The notes under the pieces were generated by a model. The model was not told where the DNA came from. It made no database searches and saw only the letters and a program-made list of their open reading frames with translations. A stretch of 39,092 nucleotides of DNA, from NCBI GenBank assembly GCA_018333535.1, contig JAGXTA010000024.1, forward strand, positions 1 to 39,092, in the 5' to 3' direction. A program made the position numbers and the translations under genes. Of this stretch, positions 18,644 to 25,675 are shown one piece after another. The DNA is from Deltaproteobacteria bacterium. Lineage in GTDB: Bacteria > Desulfobacterota > BSN033 > UBA1163. Positions within the stretch are counted from its first letter, which is position 1; every line of letters begins with the position of its first letter.

Positions 18644-19615
18644 GTGAATCGAAGAAAGATAGGAACCGTTTCCGCAATTTTGTTCTGTCTTGGTTTAATC
18701 GTTTTCTCCTCGGTGGGCAATCCACAAGACTCCATTGCTAAAGACACCCTCAATAGTTCAATCTCGCTTGGAGGGCTGGAACGGACCTATCGGATCCACC
18801 TCCCTTCCGAACATGACCGAACAAAGATTGCGCCTCTTGTATTCCTCTTCCACGGAGGCGGTGGAACGGGCCAGGGAATGGAAAAGCTGACCCAGGGTGG
18901 ATTTAATCGTCTGGCGGACAGAGAGGGCTTTATCATCGTCTATCCGGATGGCATTGAGAAACACTGGAACGATGGACGGGGTCTTCAGGCCTATCGTGCG
19001 CACCGGGAAAATATTGATGATGTCGGCTTTATCTCTGCCCTGATCGAACACCTCATTAGGACTCTGAATGTTGATCCGAATCGTATCTATGTGGCGGGCA
19101 TTTCCAATGGCGGACAGTTTTCCCAGCGCTTAGCCTGTGAACTCTCCGATCGAATTGCGGCGATCGGGGTAGTGGCCATCCAGTTACCAGAGAACCTTCC
19201 CTCATCTTGTGCTCCGAAGAGGCCTGTTTCCGTATTGATGATGCCCGGGACAGAGGATCCCCTCGTGCCCTGGGAGGGCGGAGAGATCGGATTCAGGAGG
19301 GGCCGGAAATTCGGAAGGGTTCTATCCGTTCCTGAATCAATGAGGTTCTGGGCGAAACAAAACCAGTGTCTTGGATCGTCTGTGGTCAGCTATGAACCGG
19401 ATCGAGATCCAAAGGATGGCACACGGGTTCGACGTGAAGCCTATGTTCCATGCGGCGAGGGGGCCGAAGTCGTTCTTTATGCCGTTGAAGGTGGAGGACA
19501 CACCTGGCCCGGCGGAGATCAATATCTGCCGGCGGGGATCATCGGAAGAACGAGCAGGGATATCGACGCCAATGAAGTGATATGGAATTTCTTCAAAAAA
19601 CATGCCCTGCGGTGA
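18644..19615 (+). CDS. Secreted PHB depolymerase/feruloyl-esterase-like hydrolase (LpqC type)
   Basis: 323-residue alpha/beta hydrolase with an N-terminal signal peptide (residues about 1-24). The oxyanion segment PLVFLFHGGGGTGQGME, the nucleophile elbow GISNGG (Ser154), the acid-bearing region PGTEDPLVPW and the C-terminal histidine motif EGGGHTWPGG fit the PHB depolymerase/CE1-like esterase family (polyhydroxybutyrate depolymerase, LpqC, feruloyl esterase). It acts outside the cytoplasm on an ester substrate that cannot be deduced. The start is GTG 18644, 15 nt after the previous stop, so it probably shares that transcript. Confidence 0.85.
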   Translation: MNRRKIGTVSAILFCLGLIVFSSVGNPQDSIAKDTLNSSISLGGLERTYRIHLPSEHDRTKIAPLVFLFHGGGGTGQGMEKLTQGGFNRLADREGFIIVYPDGIEKHWNDGRGLQAYRAHRENIDDVGFISALIEHLIRTLNVDPNRIYVAGISNGGQFSQRLACELSDRIAAIGVVAIQLPENLPSSCAPKRPVSVLMMPGTEDPLVPWEGGEIGFRRGRKFGRVLSVPESMRFWAKQNQCLGSSVVSYEPDRDPKDGTRVRREAYVPCGEGAEVVLYAVEGGGHTWPGGDQYLPAGIIGRTSRDIDANEVIWNFFKKHALR

Positions 19616-19713
19616 GAGTCTTTCTAAAAGGCTGGAAAATTCTTAAAAAATAGGATATAAGAAAACCTCTCCATGGGGGTGGGGAAATAATCATTCAGAA
19701 GGGTGGATATCTC

Positions 19714-20700
19714 TTGAAAAAGATTGCCATTAAAGGGACAGGGTCTTTTTCACCGGAGCGGGTTGTTCCAAATTCTTATTTTGAAAAGATCATCGACACG
19801 AGCGATGAATGGATTACGACCAGGACGGGAATAAAGGAACGGAGAATGATTGAGAAAGGTCAGGCCATGTCTGACCTTGCTACTCTCGCCTCTGCATCTG
19901 CCCTCCAAATGGCGGGCATCTCCGCCGATGAACTGGACCTGATCATTATCGGGACCTCGACGGCTGACATGCTCAGCCCCTCAGCAGCCTGTATGGTCCA
20001 GTACCGGTTGGGTGCGAAGAAGGCCGTGGCCTTCGATGTGAATGCTGCCTGTCCGGGATTTATTTATGGACTGGCAGTCGCCCAGAAGTTTATGCAGGAT
20101 GGGTCCTATAGCAAGGCCCTGGTGGTAGGCGGCGAGATCGTTTCGAACCGGCTCGATTATAAAGACCGATCCACCTGCGTCCTTTTCGGTGACGGAGCAG
20201 GCGCGGTCGTCCTCGAACATTCCAATGGAAAGGATAACGGAGAGATCCTGGCCATGGACATCGAGTCCGACGGAGATCTCTGGCATCTGATCCATGTGCC
20301 CGGAGGAGGGTCGCGAATCCCTCCTTCCCATGAAATGCTGAATGAGGGTCTTCAGTATTTGAAGATGAATGGCAATGAGGTCTTCAAACACGCGGTCCGC
20401 ACTCTGGTCGATTCGGCCCGTAAGATCATGGCACAACAGGGAATTACGAGTGAGGAAATAGACTGGTTCATCCCCCACCAGGCCAATATCCGGATTATGG
20501 ATGTCGTGGCGGAAAAGTTGGGGATTCCCACCGAAAAGGTGATTGTCACCGTCCACAAGTATGGCAACACGTCAGCCGCCACCATACCGGTTGCCTTTGA
20601 TGAGGCGGTCCGAAGCGGTCAGATCCGGAAAGGCGATCTCGTCCTGGTCAGTTCTTTCGGGGCCGGTTTGACCTGGGGGGCCGCTCTCTTCAGATATTGA
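19714..20700 (+). CDS. fabH: Beta-ketoacyl-ACP synthase III
   Basis: 328-residue thiolase-fold condensing enzyme. The catalytic triad is visible as Cys113 in NAACPGF, His255 in IPHQANIRI and Asn285 in KYGNTSAAT. It condenses acyl-CoA with malonyl-ACP to start type II fatty acid synthesis. The segments DTSDEWITTRTGIKERR and SSFGAGLTWGAALF are classic. The start is TTG 19714, behind AAGGGTGG. It stands apart from other fab genes; no plsX, fabD or acpP is adjacent. Confidence 0.95.
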   Translation: MKKIAIKGTGSFSPERVVPNSYFEKIIDTSDEWITTRTGIKERRMIEKGQAMSDLATLASASALQMAGISADELDLIIIGTSTADMLSPSAACMVQYRLGAKKAVAFDVNAACPGFIYGLAVAQKFMQDGSYSKALVVGGEIVSNRLDYKDRSTCVLFGDGAGAVVLEHSNGKDNGEILAMDIESDGDLWHLIHVPGGGSRIPPSHEMLNEGLQYLKMNGNEVFKHAVRTLVDSARKIMAQQGITSEEIDWFIPHQANIRIMDVVAEKLGIPTEKVIVTVHKYGNTSAATIPVAFDEAVRSGQIRKGDLVLVSSFGAGLTWGAALFRY

Positions 20701-20723
20701 TACGTTCCTCCTTCCATTATTTT

Positions 20724-20752
20724 TTGACCTCAAGAATCCTTTCTGCTACAAT
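20724..20752 (+). promoter_or_regulatory. Sigma70-type promoter upstream of radA
   Basis: TTGACC (20724-20729) and TACAAT (20747-20752) are separated by exactly 17 nt, with TGC before the -10. A start near 20759 would give a long leader (about 175 nt) that contains the inverted repeat at 20808-20905. Confidence 0.65.
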
Positions 20753-20807
20753 GCCCCCATCTTTTCTCAAGGACCAAAGAAAAATTGTTTAACGGTGACG
20801 ATGCTCG

Positions 20808-20905
20808 TATCGAAGTAAATCGAGAAGGCCCGACCACGGGAAGCTGGAAATGAGAAGTTCGAGCTTCAAGTTTCGATATGCGAGCCTCGATACGAGCTTC
20901 AACAA
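20808..20905. repeat. GCTCGTATCGAA/TTCGATACGAGC inverted word repeat in the radA leader
   Basis: GCTCGTATCGAAG on the left pairs with CCTCGATACGAGC on the right. Internal words CGAGCTTCAAGTTTCGATA give alternative pairings. It lies between the promoter and the radA start, so it would be in the mRNA. Confidence 0.6.
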
Positions 20906-20935
20906 CGATAAACGTTCATTTTAATTGATCATCTT

Positions 20936-22300
20936 ATGGCTAAAGCCAAAACCCAATTTGTCTGCCAGTCCTGCGGATATCAGGCTCCGAAATGGTTGGG
21001 GAGGTGCCCGGGATGTCAGGAGTGGAACACCTTTGTAGAGGAACGGATCGTTGAGGAGAAGGTACCTGAACGAAACCTTCTTGGTTTTGAGAACGAAGCT
21101 GTTCCAACAGCCATCACTGAGATTGTTGCTGAAGAAAAAGGGAGATTTCAGATCGGTATCAGTGAATTCGACCGCGTCCTGGGAGGAGGGATTGTTTTCG
21201 GATCCGTGATCCTGGTCGGAGGCGACCCGGGGATTGGTAAGTCAACCCTTCTTCTTCAGATGATGCATTGTTTGGCATCGAAGGGGAAAAAAGTTCTTTA
21301 CATCTCCGGAGAGGAGTCGCTTCAGCAGTCAAAGATGAGGGCTGAACGATTGGGAGTTTCATCAGAACACCTCTTTGTGGTTTCTGAGACCTCCTTAGAA
21401 AAAATTCTCCAGGATATCCAGGCGCTCAGACCTTTGACCGTGGTGGTTGATTCGATTCAAACCATTTATTCCTCTGAACTTCCTTCGCCACCCGGATCGA
21501 TCACTCAAGTCAGGGAAGCATCCAGCCGGTTGCTCTATCTGGCAAAGCATCTCTCGATCCCCATCTTTCTCATCGGCCATGTGACTAAGGAGGGTTTTAT
21601 TGCAGGGCCAAAAGTTCTGGAGCACATGGTGGACACCGTTCTCTATATTGAAGGGGAAGCCAATTACGCCTTCCGGATCCTGAGGGCTGTTAAAAACCGT
21701 TTCGGTTCCACCAATGAAATCGGGGTTTTTGAGATGAAAGATTCAGGGCTGGTGGAGGTGAACAGTCCTTCCGAGTTCTTTCTATCCGGGAGGACCCAAC
21801 ACGCTTCCGGTTCGGTGGTGATGCCCAGCATCGAAGGCTCAAGGCCTATTCTCATCGAACTTCAAGCCCTGGTCGTTCCAACGAACTTCGGCGTTCCCCG
21901 GAGAACCGCTCAGGGAGTAGATGCCAACCGGGTTTCGCTTCTCGTGGCGGTGATGGAAAAGAGGCTGGGGGTCCACCTTAACAATCAAGACATCTTTCTT
22001 AATATCGCTGGGGGGATAAAGGTGGAGGAACCCGGCGCGGATTTAGGTGTGTTCGCTGCCATATCGTCAAGTTTCCGAGACAAAGTGATTGATCCTGAAA
22101 TAGCCGTTTTTGGAGAAGTGGGACTGGGGGGCGAGGTGAGGGGAGTGAGCCAACCGGAGGTGAGGGTGAAGGAAGCAGCGAGAATGGGGTTTAAACGAAT
22201 CCTTCTGCCCAAACCGAATCAGGAGAAGGTAAAAGGGGTCAAAGAGATCGAATTGATTGGCGTGAGGAGCGTTAAAGAAGCAGTCGAAAGGCTATTTTAA
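20936..22300 (+). CDS. radA: DNA repair protein RadA/Sms
   Basis: 454-residue RecA-like helicase that aids branch migration in recombination and repair. The N-terminal zinc finger is C10-x2-C13...C24-x2-C27. The Walker A loop GDPGIGKST is at residues 96-104. The RadA-specific KNRFG motif appears in AVKNRFGSTNEIGVFEM. The C-terminal Lon-protease-like domain ends with ILLPKPNQEKVKGVKEIELI. It starts at ATG 20936. Confidence 0.96.
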   Translation: MAKAKTQFVCQSCGYQAPKWLGRCPGCQEWNTFVEERIVEEKVPERNLLGFENEAVPTAITEIVAEEKGRFQIGISEFDRVLGGGIVFGSVILVGGDPGIGKSTLLLQMMHCLASKGKKVLYISGEESLQQSKMRAERLGVSSEHLFVVSETSLEKILQDIQALRPLTVVVDSIQTIYSSELPSPPGSITQVREASSRLLYLAKHLSIPIFLIGHVTKEGFIAGPKVLEHMVDTVLYIEGEANYAFRILRAVKNRFGSTNEIGVFEMKDSGLVEVNSPSEFFLSGRTQHASGSVVMPSIEGSRPILIELQALVVPTNFGVPRRTAQGVDANRVSLLVAVMEKRLGVHLNNQDIFLNIAGGIKVEEPGADLGVFAAISSSFRDKVIDPEIAVFGEVGLGGEVRGVSQPEVRVKEAARMGFKRILLPKPNQEKVKGVKEIELIGVRSVKEAVERLF

Positions 22301-22330
22301 ATTCGAAGCACGAAATGGATTTTAAAAGGG

Positions 22331-22463
22331 AATCAGGTTACCAGGAAATCAGGAGGCAGAGTATCAGAGGATCAGGTTATCAGGAAGAAAAAGACGAAAA
22401 TTGTTTAACCTGATACCCGGATATCCTGATATCTACAACCTGATCACCTGATATTCTGATAGC
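22331..22463. repeat. ATCAGG/CCTGAT inverted word repeat after radA
   Basis: The left arm repeats ATCAGGTTA and CAGGAAATCAGG words, and the right arm repeats AACCTGAT, ATATCCTGATA and CACCTGATA. It forms a large imperfect stem of about 50 nt per arm. Confidence 0.7.
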
Positions 22464-22547
22464 CGCTAACCATTGTTTCGAATTGGTCCGAGACGGACGC
22501 TTCGCCCGACATTCGGATTTCGAATTTATTCTTATGAAGGAGGTTTT

Positions 22548-24281
22548 ATGAAGAAGCGAATCATCGGGTATCTTTTGATCGTCTCTATTGTTCTGTCTTT
22601 CTCTTCGGTCCAGGCGCAGGAGAAGCCTGCTGGCCCAGGAGAGGTTTATGATTCCGCAATGGAGCTCTTTCATAAAGGCAAATATCAGGAGGCCATTGAG
22701 GGGTTTTCAAAACTGATCCAGTCCTTTCCTACCAGTCGCTTAGTCTCCTATTCCCACTATATGATGGGACAGTCCTTTCTGAGGACGGAAAGGTTTGAAG
22801 AAGCCATTCAGAAGTTCGAATACTATCTCAATGCCTATCCGGAGGGAGACCGCACGAGAGAATCGGAGCAGGGGTTGAGAGTGGCCAGGGAGAAGATCAG
22901 ACCGAAGAAGGAGATCGGCGGAACAGTGGTGGAAGTGAAACCTGCTCCGGAAGAACCGAAAAAGGCAGGGGTTCCGAGAGTCATTGAAGAACCCAAAAAA
23001 GAAGAAGTCAGGAAAGTTATTGAGGAGCCCAAGAAGATAGAGGTGGCGAAGGTTCCGGAGGAGACGAAGAAGGAAGAAGTAAAGGTTCCCATCAAGGAGG
23101 AAGTGAAGCCCCCCCCAGAGAGAGCCGTGACAGGTGTCGTTCAAGAGGCAAAAAAGGTGAAGAGGCGGGTCTGCGCTCAGATTTCGTATATAGACGGAAA
23201 GAACCTCGTTGAAGTGGAAAAGAGGATCAAGGAGTTGAAGGATGCGGGTGTGGACACGCTCATCTTCAGGGTGTTTCAGAATAAAGGGGACCGGATGTAT
23301 AAGTTTGTGAAGGCTCGTCATGAGGAAGGGGTCTTCTTCAAGACTGAACATGGACTGGTCATCGATGATGTTTTAGGGAAGATAGCGGAGATTGTCCATC
23401 GCCATGGGCTTGAGCTCTTTGCCTGGATGACAACGCGTTATGCGACCTACGGTGTCGACAAACATGCGGGTTATCGATCCAGAATCTACAATTTCGAAAC
23501 GAAGAAGATGGAGATCGGAAGGGGGTTTAACCTGTTTCATACCGATGTCCTGAAGCGGCTCGAGGGACTCTTTCGTGACCTCGGCCGTTATCCGATCGAC
23601 GGGATCCTGTTTCAGGATGACCTGATCCTCCGGCACAATGAGGACTTCAGCCTCGAAGCTAACAAGGCCTTCTTAAAAGATTTTGGTTATTCTCCCAACC
23701 CGGATATCTTTTATATCGACCCTTATAAATCGGAGTCCGGAAAGTATTATGTCAAAGGATATACAGAGCAGTTCTGGACCTGGGCCAATTGGAAAAACCG
23801 GTATCTGATGGATGTGGCCAAGCGGCTGGTCGGGGCGGCCAGGGAGTCCAATCCGAAATTGCAATTTGCGATCAATCTCTATTTTGAAGCCGTACTGAAC
23901 GATACCAATGGCGTCGCCTGGTTCTCACAGACTTTGGAGGAGGCCCTTAAGAAGGAGTTCGACTACTATGCCATCATGGCCTATCATCGGCAGGCGATGA
24001 AAGGCAGGAATATCGAACTGAAAGAGTCGATTGATTTGATGGCCGAAGCCGCACAGAGGGCGGTCAAGTCCGTGGGCGATCCCTCTCGAGTGATGATGAA
24101 AATCTGGATCCTTGACTGGAAAAGCAATGAAGCCGTGGGTCTTGATCTGGCTCCGCAGAAAGAGATCGAAGAGATATTGACGAAGATTTTAGAACAGGGG
24201 GAGGTCAGTTTGGCCTTTGTCCCCTACACCCATCAATTTCCTCTCCATCAACTGAAAGGGAAGTGGACGGTTACAAAATAG
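22548..24281 (+). CDS. Secreted TPR protein fused to a PgaB-C-like glycoside hydrolase domain
   Basis: 577-residue protein. A signal peptide (residues 1-24, ending VQAQ) is followed by TPR-like repeats at about 30-120 (SAMELFHKGKYQEAIEGFSK, then YMMGQSFLRTERFEEAIQKF). A linker of EEPKKxEV-type repeats (about 140-205) leads to a TIM-barrel-like hydrolase domain at about 210-575. That domain resembles the C-terminal domain of PgaB (GHL13/GH153): ISYIDGKNLVEVEKRIKELK, then DAGVDTLIFRVFQN, LFAWMTTRYA, and the acidic active-site segment DGILFQDDLIL near residue 355, comparable to the FHDD of PgaB. The N-terminal deacetylase domain of PgaB is absent. It could cleave an exopolysaccharide such as partly deacetylated poly-N-acetylglucosamine (inference). 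AAGGAGG precedes ATG 22548. Confidence 0.72.
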   Translation: MKKRIIGYLLIVSIVLSFSSVQAQEKPAGPGEVYDSAMELFHKGKYQEAIEGFSKLIQSFPTSRLVSYSHYMMGQSFLRTERFEEAIQKFEYYLNAYPEGDRTRESEQGLRVAREKIRPKKEIGGTVVEVKPAPEEPKKAGVPRVIEEPKKEEVRKVIEEPKKIEVAKVPEETKKEEVKVPIKEEVKPPPERAVTGVVQEAKKVKRRVCAQISYIDGKNLVEVEKRIKELKDAGVDTLIFRVFQNKGDRMYKFVKARHEEGVFFKTEHGLVIDDVLGKIAEIVHRHGLELFAWMTTRYATYGVDKHAGYRSRIYNFETKKMEIGRGFNLFHTDVLKRLEGLFRDLGRYPIDGILFQDDLILRHNEDFSLEANKAFLKDFGYSPNPDIFYIDPYKSESGKYYVKGYTEQFWTWANWKNRYLMDVAKRLVGAARESNPKLQFAINLYFEAVLNDTNGVAWFSQTLEEALKKEFDYYAIMAYHRQAMKGRNIELKESIDLMAEAAQRAVKSVGDPSRVMMKIWILDWKSNEAVGLDLAPQKEIEEILTKILEQGEVSLAFVPYTHQFPLHQLKGKWTVTK

Positions 24282-24391
24282 TTCGGAGTTCGCCTGCCTG
24301 CACGAAGCGTTTCGGCGAAGGCAGGGAGTCGGGAGTTCGGAGTAGATTCCAAAACCAAAGTCTCCGAACTACGAACCAATTACTCCGAACT
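24282..24391. repeat. GTTCGGAGTTCG/ACTCCGAAC inverted word repeat with nested GC hairpin
   Basis: Left arm words GTTCGGAGTTCG and AGTCGGGAGTTCGGAGTA pair with TCTCCGAACTACGAAC and ATTACTCCGAACTG on the right. A CCTGCC...GGCAGG unit is inserted in the left arm. The same vocabulary occurs at 30141-30214 and 36760-36797. Confidence 0.75.
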
Positions 24392-24596
24392 GTTTTAATC
24401 CTTCAGTTTGAGCCAGACGTTGATGGTTGAGATCTGCTCCTCTTCTCTTTTCCTTCATGGTGTTGATTTTCCCCTGCCTTCCTAATCATAAAATTGCCAT
24501 AAAATCAAATTTTTGGTATATGTAGTACAACTCAAGATGGAGAGATTTAATTTTTGAATAGAAAGTTAGGATTCAGACCCTATTTTTAAAAGGATA
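24392..24596. other. Gene-free spacer before the defence island
   Basis: No convincing gene. The sequence becomes noticeably A/T-rich (24480-24595) compared with the left flank and could mark the edge of acquired DNA. I see no tRNA or attachment-site repeat in it. Confidence 0.4.
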
Positions 24597-24711
24597 GGAT
24601 GAGTTAAGGCGACTGTGTCGGGCAGCTCACCTTTTCATTATTTCTTCAAGATGGCGGAAGAGACGACTGAGCCGCCATATAGTCAATAAGCCCATAGCCC
24701 GGAGAAACCTT
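24597..24711 (+). pseudogene. Decayed fragment of an hsdM 5' end
   Basis: This stretch aligns almost base for base with the intact hsdM at 27167-27270. Shared blocks include GGATGAGTTA-GGCGACT-TGTCG, CAGCTCAC and GCCGCCATA-AGTCAA. It corresponds to hsdM codons 21 to about 55. The copy has an in-frame TAA right after ATGAGT and a one-base insertion relative to the intact gene, so it cannot be expressed. It begins after an A/T-rich spacer and stops about 70 nt before the abiE promoter. It shows that hsdM-related sequence once abutted this side of the abiE genes. Confidence 0.82.
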
Positions 24712-24779
24712 TTCTGACCTGGCTGAGGGACTTGCGGTTCACCAAATGCGCAGCAATTCATCTTTTAAGTGAACTACAT

Positions 24780-24823
24780 CACTCCTGATATACTTTGGGG
24801 TTGGAATAAGTATATCAGAAGTG
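24780..24823. promoter_or_regulatory. Inverted-repeat operator candidate for AbiEi autoregulation
   Basis: The left arm CACTCCTGATATACTT (24780-24795) and right arm AAGTATATCAGAAGTG (24808-24823) are complementary at 15 of 16 positions, with a 12-nt spacer. The -35 element lies in the spacer and the right arm fills the -35/-10 interval, so a bound protein would block RNA polymerase. AbiEi antitoxins are known to repress their own promoters through inverted repeats. Confidence 0.7.
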
Positions 24824-24830
24824 CTATAAT
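24801..24830 (+). promoter_or_regulatory. Extended -10 promoter of the abiEi-abiEii-hsdM unit
   Basis: TTGGAA (24801-24806) and a perfect TATAAT (24825-24830) are separated by 18 nt, and TGC precedes the -10. Transcription would start near 24837, about 30 nt before ATG 24868. Confidence 0.68.
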
Positions 24831-24867
24831 TTATCTAATAGATGAAATTTTACGCTCTGGATATACT

Positions 24868-25674
24868 ATGCAGACCATATCCGGTTTAGGGAAAATTGAG
24901 AGAGAAAGGTTAGCGGCGCTTATTCGGGGTACGAAAGGAACCGTTTCGGTTCCAGAGGCGGCCGGTATCTTGAAGGTTTCGCCTTCCGAAGCTTCCAAGA
25001 TGTTGTCAAAGTGGGCGAGCAAGGGCTGGCTTTCTCGCGTGCGGCAAGGGCTTTATATTCCCGTCTCAATCGAATCTCGAACCATTGATGTTCCCTTAGA
25101 AGACCCCTGGGTCATAGCGGACCGCTTGTATTCTCCTTGTTATATCGGAGGCTGGAGCGCAGCAGAGTATTGGGGCCTGACAGAGCAAATCTTTCGCACT
25201 GTTGTCGTAATGACAACGCAGAAACCAAGAAATCGAAAGCCGGTCATCAAAGGAACAGGATTCCTCCTACGGACAGTATCAGAGAAAAGTATGTTCGGAC
25301 TGAAACCTATCTGGAGAGGACAGGTAAAGATATCAGTCTCAGATCCAACCCGCACCATACTTGATATGCTGAGTAATCCCCAGCTTGGGGGTGGAATCCG
25401 TTCCACTGTCGATGTATTTAGAGATTACCTGAGGTCAGAGAATAAGAAGATAGATTTGTTGATCGAGTATGCGGATCGATTGGGAAATGGTTCTATATTT
25501 AAACGGCTCGGTTTTCTGTTGGAGCAATTTGCTCAGGATGAACAGAACATGATCAAGCTCTGTCAAACCAGACTCACAAAGGGAAATTCCAAGTTAGATC
25601 CAAAACTGCCTGGCGACAAATTGGTCACGCGATGGAGACTGTGGACTCCTAAGAATTGGGCAAAGGAGCGCTGA
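24868..25674 (+). CDS. abiEi: AbiEi-family antitoxin (type IV toxin-antitoxin)
   Basis: 268-residue protein. Residues 1-66 form a winged helix-turn-helix: ISGLGKIERERLAALIRGTK, then TVSVPEAAGILKVSPSEASK and SKGWLSRVRQGLYIPV, the AbiEi antitoxin domain. The middle (DPWVIADRLYSPCYIGGWSA, AEYWGLTEQ, VVVMTTQK) and the DPTRTILDML segment match the AbiEi C-terminal domain. In this family the antitoxin represses the operon by binding inverted repeats and counteracts the nucleotidyltransferase toxin. The start ATG 24868 agrees with family N-termini; an in-frame GTG at 24769 would overlap the promoter and operator and is rejected. The stop is one base before the toxin start. Confidence 0.88.
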   Translation: MQTISGLGKIERERLAALIRGTKGTVSVPEAAGILKVSPSEASKMLSKWASKGWLSRVRQGLYIPVSIESRTIDVPLEDPWVIADRLYSPCYIGGWSAAEYWGLTEQIFRTVVVMTTQKPRNRKPVIKGTGFLLRTVSEKSMFGLKPIWRGQVKISVSDPTRTILDMLSNPQLGGGIRSTVDVFRDYLRSENKKIDLLIEYADRLGNGSIFKRLGFLLEQFAQDEQNMIKLCQTRLTKGNSKLDPKLPGDKLVTRWRLWTPKNWAKER

Positions 25675-25675
25675 T

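Noticed and set aside
20753-20935. Riboswitch in the long radA leader
   Set aside because: The leader is explained by a word-type inverted repeat; I recognise no known riboswitch core.
24769-24867. N-terminal extension of abiEi from GTG 24769
   Set aside because: It would place the promoter -10 and the inverted repeat inside the coding region, and homologues start at the MQTISGLGKIER-type position.
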